Shown: positions 1-11,900 of the stretch, in pieces
Layout of the letters: the number at the start of each line of letters is the position of its first letter
Position numbering within the stretch: the first letter of the stretch is position 1
Assembly: GCA_002749535.1 (NCBI GenBank)
Contig: MZZL01000132.1
Span: 154,723 to 218,722 of the forward strand
Origin: Apophysomyces variabilis
Taxonomy: Eukaryota > Mucoromycota > Mucoromycetes > Mucorales > Mucoraceae
DNA length: 64,000 nucleotides
Reading direction: 5' to 3'
The notes under the pieces: model-generated
The model's input: only the letters and a program-made list of their open reading frames with translations
Databases searched by the model: none
What the model was told of the DNA's origin: nothing
Position numbers and translations under genes: made by a program

Positions 1-1560
1 GTGCAATGGAAATGATATTGCGCATACAGTGTAAGCTTTCATTGACGAGCCATTCGCAAGGCATTCATAATATAAACATCCATTTGCACGGATTGACAGT
101 TCATAGGGCAAAGAATGTATTTATATGAAAAGACATAGGGATTCGAATGAAAAATGGATATTATCATTCAAGCATTCATTACCCATTGTCCAGATTTTTT
201 CCTTCTACCTTGAGCATCCTGTTACAGTAATATAGTAGCGTGAGATTTGCTACTCTCAAGCGCCAAGTTGCTATGTTCGCTGGCGCAGAGCACCCTTTAG
301 CTGACGCAAAGTACATTGCAGAAACCTATAGATTAACAGAGGATAATACTCCTGCCTGGGTCAGTCTTTTGCTGCTTGGCCGTTTTCCTTGGCAGTGACA
401 AATCTCGAGGGACAGGGGGGATCGCTTAAGCAATTTTTCCCTGTTTCTGTTTGTATAATCGGTAGCCATCAGAGCTGAATTATCTTTTCTCGGGTTTATC
501 ATAGATGCAGGACAAGATAAGTTATTTGGATGTGTATTACCTTGTGATAGCTAACAGACGCATTGTTTTTATTCACCAAAGAAATGGAGCGTACGCACAA
601 GGTCTTGGGTGCCTGTCTATTGTACTATTGTAAGCAAAGGAAGCCAGAAGCATAGCAATGTATCACCAGTTGACTCGTACGCTGCGTGTAACGGATTCAT
701 TAGATCAGAGTTAAAACTGTAACCTCATCACTGTCATTACATCAAAGAATTTCATTTATGCTGCTCCAGTAGCATCAAGTGTTGGTATGCACACGCTCAA
801 CCTGAACAACGTATTTAGTACGAAAGAATAAAAGACAGGCTGTCGCTAAGCGACAGACTCCTTTACTACACCGCTTCGTATAAGACTAGTTTAGACATTG
901 GAATGAAATTAGCCTATCTTGTACATAAATGAAGACAATCTGAAGTTAAGGGGAATGATCGCTGTATGTAAATATGTTTGGCAAGGCGGACGGGTAAAAG
1001 TAGGTTGTGAAAGTTCTTAATATCGTTTGTAAAAAAAAACATTGGATTGGTGATGACACGCTAATCTTCGGTCTTTTATATCATCTCCATTAGTATCTCA
1101 GCGCAGACAGATGATGAAAATGTTAACGTAGAATAGTAACTACAGCTAATACGCTTAAGCAGAGTCTGGACCTGATGTTTTACCCACTGCATGTAACGAT
1201 CTAATCATACGAATACGACAGTCTACAGTTCTGGACTATCAAATACCATAGATTAGACCCGAAGCCAAGTGAATTTATTACAGTTATATTTTATGGACTG
1301 GGTCAAGTTGGGCATATGTAACCGCTTCTTTGAAGTCTAATGCGCTACCAGTGTGCATAGGAAGCAGGGATATCTTTTCGTCCCTACATCAGTAAACGGT
1401 TCGATCCGGTGAAAGACAACAAATCTCAGCAGCGTGACGTGAGTGACAAGCATCGTGACAATTTGCCCCTCAGGTTATTTTGTCGTATCTATTTCCTGTC
1501 GGGAGGAGCGTCTGTATGGTTGCTTTTCAGATATGATGTCACCTAACGCCATCAAGACGA

Positions 1561-1592
1561 GGAATCGTCTATTCGCACCAGTAATTCGCACC
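1561..1592 (-). repeat. 32-nt dispersed repeat, copy C
   Basis: Read on the minus strand, this 32-mer matches the copy at 2799-2830 at 27 of 32 positions. All five differences are transitions. It contains two GTGCGA units separated by 8 nt and ends in a pyrimidine-rich CC. It lies in a gene-free stretch. The identity is counted directly from the sequence; the nature of the element is unknown. Confidence 0.6.
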
Positions 1593-2798
1593 AGGCATGT
1601 CATCAAACCCATTTTTAAATAGGGTATAATCTAATCCACACCAAATAAGTCAAGGAACGAATTTTGTATCTGAAAGCCCTTTTCTTTAGAAGTTTTCGCA
1701 TTACAATTTTCAATATTCAAAACAGATCGTTGATTTTCATATTAATGCAGGTTTTACAGAAGTCTATTCTGATTATTTTGCAGTTTCCCATATTGTACTC
1801 CATTTGACATGGAAGTTGCTCTGTTGTACAATAGCTTACTTCTTGTATGTGCATTTTCTCGTTGTGTTACTTAGTTAATAAGAGTGACAGCTGTTATTGT
1901 CATCCTGTTTCATATCGTCACTGATAGTAGCAGTAGTACTACTTGCAAACAATAACACTCAGCATCAATTTCACATTGTTTATCTTATCTTATAGGTGAA
2001 ACGTCGTTGCTATTTCTTTCTTTCATAATAGATAATTTTATTGAGTGTGCATATATCGATTGAATACATATTGTATTAATATCTTTGTAGTACTTAGTTT
2101 GTCTGCTATGAATGTCAACAGTTGCGACAATACAAAAGCCGATTGGCCCTAAACTAGAACATGCCATAAAGGAATAACCGCTCTGCCATCAGTGGTTACA
2201 CCACGCGAGTGATGCAGAAGGCTGGATTGCTTTCCTGATGATAAACAATATCATTTCGCATGAATGGTCCATATGCCGTCAGAGATCAGCGTTCTGTGCG
2301 ATATGTAGCCATAGACAAACAAATTCCTATTTTTTACATCATGATCTGTTGAATTGGTGGATATTATCATTGTAAAAAGAAGGACCGTGTCTCTGCAAAA
2401 GTTGATTGAGCTGTTAAGACTGGGATGAACTAATAAGCTACATCACTAAGGTGTTAAACTTGCCTAAGATAAAATGATGTGTCTGGTACATATTACTGAG
2501 ATTTACTTTTGCGTGAACCTGATGAGCTAAGAATTTATTGCCGTGACATGTTCAACGAAGGGATGTACCGAATGTGGAGATACACGAAGAATAAGATGTA
2601 CATATACATGGAGAGAAAAAAGGAAAAAGAGTATGAAAAAATAGAAACAGAAGATAAACAAAAACCCGAGGAAGAAGGAAAAGAAAACGGCGCGTTTGAC
2701 TATTGTCTACTTTGCATGGAGATCAGTAGTTTGATAACAGACAAAGTTTGATATGAAGGTTTGAAAGGAACAGAGTCAAGCAAAAATGTCAGGTAGGT

Positions 2799-2830
2799 GG
2801 TGCGGATTACTAGTGCGAACAGACGGTCCC
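2799..2830 (+). repeat. 32-nt dispersed repeat, copy A
   Basis: This copy begins GGTGCGGATTACT and ends AGACGGTCCC. It matches the inverted copy at 1561-1592 (27/32) and both arms of the foldback at 32862-32920 (23/32 and 24/32). The 3' block AGACGGTCCC is identical in the right arm of the foldback. It may be the end of a decayed mobile element, but no transposase is visible nearby. Confidence 0.6.
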
Positions 2831-3471
2831 TCAAGACGACGAGCCGGGCACATCTATGCCAAAGTTACACCGCGGCGAACAGCGGTAAGAGAGGCACAAT
2901 CTTGTTAATGAGTCCTATCGAAGCGGGACGGAGCAGCAGGAACTGGCCATGTGATTGATAGTAGGGATAGTTTCAGAGTATCAAGGAGAATACTTGCGAA
3001 GCATAAGGGGCGAACGATGACCGTGCCCACTTGCTAACGGACCATTCGTTATTGGGGAGCTGTAGCCGCGTATGATAGATCATTCCATACCCACTCTAAT
3101 AATGTATGGAGTCATGCTGCATGAAACCTCGCCTAACCCTAGTCTCCCCACTCGCCAGTGTTATCTCGCAAGAAAAATATTTACACTGTCCGCAAATAGA
3201 CCAATAAAACCCACCGATAGTTTTTTTTTATATATTTGATGCACGTTTATACGAAGAACTTCCTAACTCTAAGTGACCCAATTTGTGATACGTCATGCGT
3301 CCATTTGGGTATGTTCAGTCCTGCAATTATTCTATCGGAAACCGCATTTTCTAACAGCGTCATCACTCGTAAAAGTTTCAAAGTCCGGATTCAGTGGTCA
3401 TTTACGTGCGTGCGGAAAAAAAAGGTAGTTTCGTTTTCACGTTCACTCATCCGTACAGTTTTCTCATCAAG

Positions 3472-4290
3472 ATGGCCTCGGCAAAGATGGAAACAAATCC
3501 ACGCGGTATTCCCATGTCACCCTTTGTTGTAAGATCCATCAAAAACCAAATCTCAGGTCTGCGAATCTTATATGTATGTGTCAATTTTAGGAACGCGTTG
3601 AAGATTATGTATCCGAGACAGAAACCGTTGAAATCGTATTGAAAAAGTTCCAGGAAGCTGTCAGGTATCAATCGTAATTATATGTGGAAACGATATGCTT
3701 AGTGATGGACTATTGTAGTAAATACAAATTCATGGAAATCAATCTGTTACAACGTCGTAAAGTGCTTGAAGAAAAGATACCTGAAATCGAAAAGACTATC
3801 GCGATGGTCAATTTCTTGATTGAGAAAAAGGAGGAAGATGAGCCTATTCACAGCGATTTTGAATTGAACGATACGCTTTATGCACAAGCCAAGATAGAAG
3901 CATCAGGCACGGTCTACCTCTGGTTAGGCGTAAGTGTCACAGAAACAGGAAAAAATGACGATGATTAAATTCATATCGATATTTTACTTGATCAGGCTAA
4001 TGTGATGTTGGAATACACATTTGATGAGGCCAAGGAATTGTTGGAGTCCAAGTTGGATACAGCGAAAATATCACTGAAAAACACAATTGAAGATCTTGAA
4101 TTCTTACGGTCTCAAATCACAACAATGGAAGTCAGTATCCTTTTTATGTTGCATAAATTGCAGCAATTCGGCAGGAACAATCGTATATTACCCTTCACTG
4201 GAGTTATCTCCTTTTTGTGTAGATACGGCACGCGTGTACAACTGGGATGTCAAGCAACGTCGTCTTGCACGAGCACAAGCAACAGCATAA
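3472..4290 (+). CDS. PAC10: Prefoldin subunit 3 (VBP1/Pac10 type)
   Basis: Alpha-type subunit of the hexameric prefoldin co-chaperone, which hands nascent actin and tubulin to the chaperonin TRiC/CCT in the cytosol. Five exons are supported by splice motifs and phase: 3472-3528, 3591-3664, 3719-3929, 3996-4134 and 4223-4290, giving 182 residues, the usual length. The N-terminal coiled coil includes SKYKFMEINLLQRRK. The middle beta-hairpin region carries LNDTLYAQAKIE, and the C-terminal helix ends MEVNTARVYNWDVKQRR, the family's most recognisable signature (human VBP1 has NMARVYNWDVK). The exon 4/5 junction is fixed by needing Asn before TARVYNWD. The ATG at 3472 follows a CT-rich leader. Identification is firm. 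Confidence 0.95.
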
Positions 4291-5338
4291 TTCGCATATT
4301 CCATGTCTTCAAGGCATCAAAGAAAGAGAACGAAAAAAAAAAGGAAATTGCTTTAAAAATTTGCAAAACACGATTATTTTCCATATTAGTCCAAACTCAA
4401 ATTTACACTGCATGATGACTTCTCTTGCGCTGGAACTTGGAGCAAGAGAAATCCATAACCTATGATGAGAAAAGTGTTTCGGTTTCTATGAACTATTCAG
4501 AGTGCAAGAAACACCTCTGCTCCGGTCGTAGCGCAAGAAACCGATTCATATCTCTCTGCTATTTCAATAACCACGGCGTCATCGAGGAACTGAGACATTG
4601 GCGTCAAAAAGAAGCGGTTTTAGACATTTTGAATTAATGATGCCATACATGTTCCATTCAGCTACTGCTAAAGTTCTGAGACTGTGTGTAGACACTTCAG
4701 ATGGTCAATATGATCTGGGTTACCCAATCAGATTAGAGTATATTTCTTTTCGGATTTTTCTAGAAAGAATAATGCAACGGTACTGTTGGATTTAGGTGAT
4801 CTCCGTTAAGACTGATAAGCTTATGTCAATTAAGCTGTTGGTGAGTCAAGAATGAATTAAACTAGTTTATGGACGCCCAACGAATGAATGAATGATAGGT
4901 TAATTGATAGTACGAATTTTCAGCATACCAACTAAAGCAGGAAAAAGCGAGGAATTGCCCTGAAAAAGAAGGCTCGGGGACCAGGCCGCGCTGGCCTTAT
5001 TCACAGATTGTCTGTTTCAGTTAAGGAATGATGCACAACTGCGTCGCTGAATCGATTGAATTCTCTGTTTCTAAACACAAAGAAGGTTACTTGATGCACG
5101 TGATTCAGTTCTTCCACTTCGGCCCAGCCCGCTCCATAAGCACGTTGGCTAATTCATGCAGATATGTGCACTAGCAAATCTTCATCGTATTCAATTCTCT
5201 AATCAACCATAGTAAAACGGAAAGGGAGGAGCGATTATGCTTTTCTTTGTATATGTTTATATAAGTATTATACATGTAGTTTTTAATTCTGCCTTTTTTT
5301 TCTGTCAAAGAAAATCATTCTCTCTAATACAAACGGGA
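4291..5338. other. Intergenic, convergent 3' flanks
   Basis: This stretch lies between the 3' ends of the prefoldin and F-box genes. Short open frames at 4247-4795 have no homology I recognise and no good start context. I see no gene. Confidence 0.6.
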
Positions 5339-6109
5339 TCAAACAGATATCGCTTGGCGATGTACCATCATGTCTTCTATCATCTTTTGTCGAACATCTA
5401 ATGCTCCCTTTGTCTTGAGATCAAACCCTATGGCTGCTGAGGGTACCAAATGGACGCTTTCAAGATGTGGGCAGATGTCAAGCAATTCAGTGATATTCAC
5501 ACGGGTCCATGTGCGTTGTGTTGCTAACGTCAGCTTTTGAAGTGAGATCGCCTTCTCGGTCTGATTCCTCCGCTTTTTAAGTTCTTTGAGTAACGTTGTT
5601 GCATGAATATGAATTTGGCATCCAAGGAAGATCTCAGATAGGGCGTGTGATTGAGCCAAAAGGTTGGCTAATGTATTGGCATTGACGGCGGCGAAGTTCG
5701 TTTGATGGAAAGCCCCGATGAGATGTAGTTTGCGTAGGCGTGGTGAAGGATATTTAAAGGCATGATCGGAGAGGGTTCTCCAACCACAGAGGACAAGCTC
5801 CTGTAGTTGAGGACATTGGGTTAATAAGTAGCGTACGACACTGTCACGGACACCCCAGATTCGGATGGACCGAATGAAGAATCGATGTGGACCAATGATT
5901 CGCTGAAGGTCTGCTAGTTGCCACAACGGAAGCTTGCGGTTATCACATGGTTGAGGCTGAAGTTCCAGGTAACGCCAATGGGATGGATGATCGCATAAAG
6001 TTCGTAGTTTGCTAGATACAAGGCGTATGGTGGCAAGATCTCGACAGGTCAAGAATGAAAGGATGGTCCATAATATTTCAGAAGGTAGATTGTGGAGGAG
6101 ACAAGACAT
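5339..6109 (-). CDS. F-box protein with leucine-rich region
   Basis: Single-exon gene of 256 residues. Residues about 5-45 (LPSEILWTILSFLTCRDLAT, then RLVSSKLRTLCDHPSHWRYL) form an F-box, which binds Skp1 in SCF ubiquitin ligases. The rest contains irregular leucine-rich segments such as CPQLQELVLCGWRTLSDHAF, RLRKLHLIGAF and CPHLESVHLVP, the likely substrate-recruiting part. F-box/LRR proteins of this size are common in Mucoromycota, so the substrate cannot be inferred. A TATA-like element lies about 65 nt upstream. The gene is convergent with prefoldin. Confidence 0.85.
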   Translation of the reverse strand: MSCLLHNLPSEILWTILSFLTCRDLATIRLVSSKLRTLCDHPSHWRYLELQPQPCDNRKLPLWQLADLQRIIGPHRFFIRSIRIWGVRDSVVRYLLTQCPQLQELVLCGWRTLSDHAFKYPSPRLRKLHLIGAFHQTNFAAVNANTLANLLAQSHALSEIFLGCQIHIHATTLLKELKKRRNQTEKAISLQKLTLATQRTWTRVNITELLDICPHLESVHLVPSAAIGFDLKTKGALDVRQKMIEDMMVHRQAISV

Positions 6110-6174
6110 GGTTCAAGAAGAAGAAGACAAAGTGTGAATGAGAGTGATCAGAATTTGGGGGGAGAGGAGAGCGC

Positions 6175-6182
6175 TTTTTATA
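6175..6182 (-). promoter_or_regulatory. TATA-like element of the F-box gene
   Basis: On the minus strand this reads TATAAAAA, 66 nt upstream of the ATG at 6109. The spacing fits a TATA box with a short leader. The element also lies in the 3' flank of the upstream Ssl1 gene, so the two genes are tightly packed. Confidence 0.5.
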
Positions 6183-6343
6183 TTTACATGCACAAACGCG
6201 GGCTAGGCCGAAGCTTGCAAGGGTCTAATTAAGTGGACTTCACAATTAAAAAAAAGTTCCTTGATTGTATTTTGTACGTCATTGTGTCATCTTCTCCGGG
6301 GGACTTCATTCCAACTCTAACACGCCCTTTCACGCTTATCATA

Positions 6344-7893
6344 TCATGATTTTTGCATTCCATTACTCCAACATCCTGGACAGTTGTGGAGAACTTCATG
6401 CACAAAGATATCACAGTCCATACAGAACTCTTGATGGCATTTGGGGCATGAAAACTGACCTTGTGCTCCTGACACATCCGTCTTATCGAAGGGTACCAGA
6501 CAAGAGAAACAGTGTGACGCATGTCCACTGGGAAATCCACCGATGAGTAAACCTTGCTGTTATCATCTCCTTTTTCTTTTTACAAACTCTCTCTTCCTCC
6601 CGCCCCCCTCTCTCTCTCGCTAATAAAAAAGGGAACAACCAAAATAATCCGCCCCCATACCTGTTTCTGGCCTCATCAAAATTGTCCACAGGAAATAAAT
6701 GGTGATAGGATCGTGCCAAATGGGGTGACGAGACCAGCGTCAACCCACAGATATCGCAGTCGCTGGGCAGTTCACATACCTTGGATTGACATCGTGGACA
6801 TATGTATCCGCCTACTGTTAATTTGGAATGGCTGACAAAACGCATCAGCCTATGTTCGTCCTCCACAAAGCTCAATCATAGAAATTACATTTACCATACG
6901 CAAAATGTAGGATGGTCCTCTAATTGTCGCTTGGGAAAGCCCATAGTTACCAGGTTCGATGTATTTTTGTTGGGTGCAACGGCTGGTGGTGGGATCACCT
7001 CGAAAAGTAGATCTTTGTAATGCGCTTCATTCAAAATAACACCATAAGAACCTTAAGATATCCATCAGTTTTCTGAATTAGGAATATGTCTCCTTTATTT
7101 CTTATTCTTTCCTCTGCTATCTTACCTTTTGTCGTCTGACTAAGCACGCGACAGATCTGTACTTCGGCAGCAAGTCCTACTATGTTGACACGGACCATCT
7201 CCTTTTTCAGCAGATCGATTGTCTCATGGATGTCGGATGGATCGCACGTTGTGAGAGAACCAAATATCAAAAGTATCTCCTTAGACCCATGACTAGGTAC
7301 TCCCAGCATGCTCGACCTAGCCAACTGTAATGCGTTTTGCAGAGAAGGTTCGCCACTTGTCTCGGTATTTTTTTTTGATTTCAGAGCTCTGATGTGGTCG
7401 GTGGGATTCCCACTAAGCTCGGTCAGTTTTTCAGCGACGCCATCCCGAGTCACTATGATCCCGAGCTGTGAAATCGGATTTTGGTCAAAGTATTCAATCA
7501 CAAATTGCTGCGCGTAAGTCAACGTCAGCTCTACGCGACTTGGCCGCAAGTCCTTTTCATTCATTGCTTCGGACAGATCAAGTATGAGAAATAGGTGGCG
7601 AATAATGCCACGTTGTATAATTGCTGTATCTTTAAGAAATCTGGGGAACCGACATGTGAACGCTAATGTCTATTATAGCCTTCATTTCTCTTTTACCTTC
7701 GCCGTTTCCGTTGTTGCTGTAAATGGGCGACAACACTACTTAAACGACCTTCGGCATCTTCTTGTAACACATCCCAACTTCGTTTATATTCCTCTTCCCA
7801 TGAGTAGCCTGCTTTGCCGGTATCCTCGTCTTGATTTCCATCATAGGTATCATCGATATCAATATATTCATCATCCAAAGGTCTACGAGACAT
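6344..7893 (-). CDS. SSL1: TFIIH core subunit p44 / Ssl1
   Basis: Subunit of general transcription factor TFIIH, acting in RNA polymerase II initiation and nucleotide excision repair and activating the XPD/Rad3 helicase. Five exons with consistent phase: 7893-7697, 7640-7126, 7051-6895, 6831-6661 and 6527-6344, giving 407 residues, close to human GTF2H2. An acidic N-terminus containing [18 protein letters not shown] leads into a von Willebrand A-type domain ([61 protein letters not shown]). Next comes the [12 protein letters not shown] segment. The C-terminal zinc-binding regions are [19 protein letters not shown], the [11 protein letters not shown] motif and a C4/RING-like CFSC...CPKC...CMDC...CPGC. 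All landmark cysteines are present. Confidence 0.96.
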
Positions 7894-9145
7894 ACTTGAT
7901 CGTCAGTCTCAATGTGACACGCCAAATTTGGCTTAATGGGCTGTGGCGGTGACTGTGTTCATTCTGCAGCCGCCCTTCGGATAGACTCCAGTGCCCGTTC
8001 ACATATGTCTGGACAGGCTTAGGAAATCCTCCACCAAATACTTTAACTTTATTAACACATAGGCCTCGAAGCAGAATTATTTTCTGATAGGACGCAAAGT
8101 AATTGGAAATATGCCATATGTGCGGGTACAGAGACAACTATGAAGCATATAAAAGAAATATATTACATGTTTAATTTTAGACTGTGAGTTGCCCTTTTTG
8201 TGTATGGTTATTTCCCGCTTTCCATTGCAAGAAACCTATTATTCTTTAGTTCATATCAGTTCATGTTCTCACCGCCTTTCAGCTTAATTTCTACGCTATT
8301 TGTTTTAGTTTGATCGCGATAGGCGCTTCTACTACATCTACTAATGGGATATTCGTGCAATTATCATGTTAGGGTCAAAAAGGGGGAAGGGTTACTCTAC
8401 ATGCAGCTCTATAATGGACAGAATAACTAAATCAAAACTTTAAGTAACTGGAACCGCTTACGCTGCAATCTTCAAGTCCATCAAAAATAATCCAACCGGA
8501 ATTAAATCTAAGAAAGTAAATATCTTATAGGAAAGGACTATGAAATGCTTGCTTCAAAGCCCAAAAGAGCCCGTAGCCAATTTCTGCTTGCTTTGCGGAC
8601 TTTCACACGACCGTTTGAGCAAGATCGTCTTATGATCTTGAGCCTTACAACTAAGAATCGAAAATATTCTATGATAGTTTACGAAATATAACAGGTGCAT
8701 TTGGATCTCCACATGGACAGAAATTATTATGGTTAATACGGATCAGAATCATTTTGGTCTATACAAATTTATTGCAACAAGTGTGATCTCCTTTTTAAGG
8801 AGAATTTAGTAAAAAATGGTTACTCTATCTATTAGCAATGGCTAATACATGTTGGCTTTGGTTTCTCTGGTAGTGATTGATTTTTAGGGGACATGGTTTG
8901 ATTATTCATAGAATAGTGAGGATCGTTTTATGGGCAACTGTACTGTATTACGAGCTGTCACCCTTTTTCGATAGATGTACACAAAATATTATTTTCAGTA
9001 TGGGCATCTAGAGGCATTGTATGAGTGTATTCGGCAAATGATTGTTTAGATTTTATGTTAAGATTGATCTAGCGATGCACGTTTTATATGTACAGAAAAG
9101 AAAAGGGTTGATATATACAGAATTTGGATATATAGATGAGAAGCA
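7894..9145. other. Intergenic
   Basis: Contains the 5' flank of Ssl1 and the 3' flank of the small basic protein. A minus-strand open frame at 7883-8137 overlaps the Ssl1 start and is probably leader sequence. I see no other gene. Confidence 0.55.
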
Positions 9146-9607
9146 TTATGCCATGATGAGGGTGTTTCTCTTGGTATTTTCGATGGTTATTTGCAGAAGT
9201 TCTTTGTCTTCGTCGTCTATTGGTTCTTCGTTTGCCATGAAGAGCTTTTTGTCCTCCTTTTTTTGATGGTTGGTGGTTACGTTTGTGAAATAGAGCGGAC
9301 CTCTAATATTGCTCGTATCGATGGTTAATTTTGGTCGCTGGCGCTTTGCTTGCGGAGAGGGAACGAAGTTGATGGAAACGGCAAGTATGATGGGTTGTGA
9401 TGGTGCTGGTGGCTGTGGAATCACAGACGGTTGATCAGGGAATAGACCACTTCTATCGTAATCGGATTGCGAGTAAGTGGAGACAACCATTGGTTGAGAG
9501 CAAAAGCGCACATGCAAAGATGTTGATCGTTTCCTTTTCCGAGAAATAGACGCGAGACAGGAAGAGGAAGTAGTAGTAGAAGAAGCTTTGGAGGCGATGG
9601 TAGACAT
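9146..9607 (-). CDS. Small basic/disordered fungal protein with VRF...YDRSG motif
   Basis: Uninterrupted 153-residue frame starting at an ATG 55 nt downstream of a clean TATA box, which supports expression. The protein begins with a Ser/Thr-rich stretch and a basic patch (SRKRKRSTS, about residues 22-30). Next comes SLHVRFCSQPMVVSTYSQSD followed by YDRSG (about residues 29-53), then a Pro-rich segment and an acidic C-terminus (EEPIDDEDKELL). A VRF core followed by a Tyr-Asp-Arg-Ser patch recurs, as far as I recall, in uncharacterised fungal proteins and resembles a protein phosphatase 1 docking (RVxF) motif, although the basic residue expected before the Val is missing. Function unknown. Confidence 0.65.
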   Translation of the reverse strand: MSTIASKASSTTTSSSCLASISRKRKRSTSLHVRFCSQPMVVSTYSQSDYDRSGLFPDQPSVIPQPPAPSQPIILAVSINFVPSPQAKRQRPKLTIDTSNIRGPLYFTNVTTNHQKKEDKKLFMANEEPIDDEDKELLQITIENTKRNTLIMA

Positions 9608-9661
9608 TGAACAGAATAAAGTAGATGGAAGTGGAGAAGAACGTGAAAAAGAAAAGGGCTC

Positions 9662-9669
9662 TATTTATA
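9662..9669 (-). promoter_or_regulatory. TATA box of the small basic protein gene
   Basis: Reads TATAAATA on the minus strand, 55 nt upstream of the ATG at 9607, with CT-rich sequence between. This is a good match to a fungal core promoter. Confidence 0.6.
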
Positions 9670-11900
9670 CGTAAACAGTCAGTTTCCGCAGATATAAATA
9701 GATGTTTTAAGATCGGCAAATGACGCTGAGGATACACCCATTTTTGGCGGTCTAATGATGTCAAGCTAAAAATAAACATGAAGAATTGAAATACATCGCT
9801 TTCTTTTTAATAGCATGTCCTATTCGCGTACCTACCCGCACTGACCTTCTCAAGTTACACGGTCTACCTAAGCCAAACAAGCTACACAAACTGTTCGTAA
9901 CTGATTACCATACGCAACTGTTACCTCGAGCCTCTTGCCCTTGGCAATCTACAAATAGGTTTAACTCCTTCAAGGAGGTAAACTCTGAATGTTCACTTGA
10001 TTAGCGCTAATGCACAATCCATAATAACTTTCGGCTGAATTCCTATCAACTATCGCTTTCATACTGTTCACTTACGTGAGCCTTAGCAATTACGTGCTTT
10101 GTGTTGTTGTTGTTTGGATATAGCCAAAGAAATCAGACGTAAGTGTTTATAAAGTATAACTATCCAAATAAAATGTCCTCCTTTGGTGAATTGTACACTA
10201 TCGGAAGCAGATTATAATTAATCTTATCACACCGACGTAGTACAAAAGTTAGAATGTAGAAAGATATGAAAAATTAGTCGACATGGTGCATTAAGGATAG
10301 CGCAAAGTTCATGCTGAAACAGACGATCCCATGGTTGGCTGTGTAAGCTTCGTTTAGACCGAACATCAAAACCGGGGATCTACTTACCGTTTCACATGAA
10401 CGCTAGAAGATCAAAAAATGCGGCACTTTCCATAAAGGATCAGTAACCCAGATCTCCTAGAGAGTCACGTTGATCTACTTGCATGTCCAATACATCAAAA
10501 TAATAAGCGCAGAAAGGCATATTTGCTTTTTACAATGGTATCACTGCATTTCATTTAAAGCTAACATTTCTATAAAATTAAAATTGCTGCATATCAGGTA
10601 TGACAGTGTGCTAGCCATCCAGTACCATAGCAGAAATTCGGTATCCTTTGTTGTGTTGCATTACTTAAACCATGTTTCTGCAACGACAGGATTGCTTCAG
10701 CAATCAATCGGTGTAGTACCTAGGTGCAACATACTATGCACCCAATGTTACTGGCCTGCATTAATGACATGGTAATCAAGGTAAGATACTTGACACCCTC
10801 CTCAGTAGCGTATTGTTCAAGCCCAATCTGTGTCTGGAACGAATTCATTCGGAAGCCATTACTGACACGTACACGCCCTAACCGATAATGTTGGACTGTT
10901 TATATTGCAATATATAGGGAGTAAAACTAGTTATTTGCCACTTTATCGAATAGTAAAAACTGTTACTTATTGAAATGTGCTATTCAGCATCATGGTAAGG
11001 CTTACCCTTCAAAAGCTAACGTAAAAGTATGATAAGGTATGATAGTTTGAAAATATCTTGCAGTAATATAGAAGGAAACGGAGATTTATGTCATCGAATC
11101 TATGGAGCATTCTTAACCATCTTGCACGCAGTTGTACAGGGAGGAAAAGACTATTATATGGTTAATTTTTCATAGATGACCTGGAGAGACTGATCTGAAA
11201 GAGAATGCCCACACTTCTTGAGGCCACTCAGATGTATATCTTAAGTATTCTTACCGTTTGTAAAATGCAATTTTACGCTCTGTACTGGTTCTTTTTCCTT
11301 TCTTTCCCTTTGGCTTTGTTTCTTGACCGTTCTTTTTGCTTCTATCTCTCTTTCTGTTTCCCGTTTTTTCTAGCCTCTCCTTCCCTTTAAACCTTAGAGT
11401 TTTTGACTTCCCTCTTTTTCTTTTCTCTCTTTGCGCGCAAGGACTTTTTTTTAACAGTTTTTCCACAAGACCGAACCAGAGTGGACATTTTAATAACGTT
11501 ACACCCACAGTTATTTCAGTAAAAAAAAATCAAAAGTTTTCAAAGCAGTTTTACGCTGCTCTAACTTATCTATTCGCAAGCGCAGAAGTATTGTTAACTC
11601 ATGGAAATTGCCTTTTAAAAACTTACATATTTGTGCCAATCCTTTTATTGACGGATCCTAAAAATCATACAACGCGGAATATTTTGGATCTACTCAGTTG
11701 GTCATCATGACACGTCAAAAGCACGGATTTAATGGTAACACATAGGCGCTGAAGATCGTATCCTGTGATTATCTTACAATTTCCGTCTTCCCAATGTGAT
11801 TGCCGTTTAAATAGACCTTTTTTCGGATTACTTCTGCTGACGTTATACAGGTCATAGATATAATAATACAGTTGCATATAAAAGCCTAGACGCTCATCCT
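9670..11900. other. Intergenic, about 2.2 kb
   Basis: Upstream flank of the small basic protein gene and 3' flank of the first CotH-like gene. Open frames at 10470-10775 and 11205-11710 are low-complexity or lack any family resemblance. I see no gene. Confidence 0.55.

Larger units (their letters stand above)
1..3471. other. Gene-free left end
   Basis: No convincing gene is seen on either strand. Open frames here are short, lack supporting splice structure and resemble no family I know. The stretch contains two copies of a 32-nt dispersed repeat (1561-1592 and 2799-2830), listed separately. A hidden gene made of very small exons cannot be excluded, because two such genes exist elsewhere in this window. 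Confidence 0.5.

Noticed and set aside
1390..1415. tRNA-like T-loop (GTTCGATCC)
   Set aside because: The flanking 5-nt arms do not pair and no acceptor or anticodon stem can be drawn around it.
2509..2751. 80-codon Lys/Glu-rich plus-strand frame
   Set aside because: Starts at TTG, is low complexity and purine-rich, and has no promoter or homologue I recognise.
10470..10775. 101-codon plus-strand frame
   Set aside because: Composition is random-like, with no domain and no splice or promoter support.
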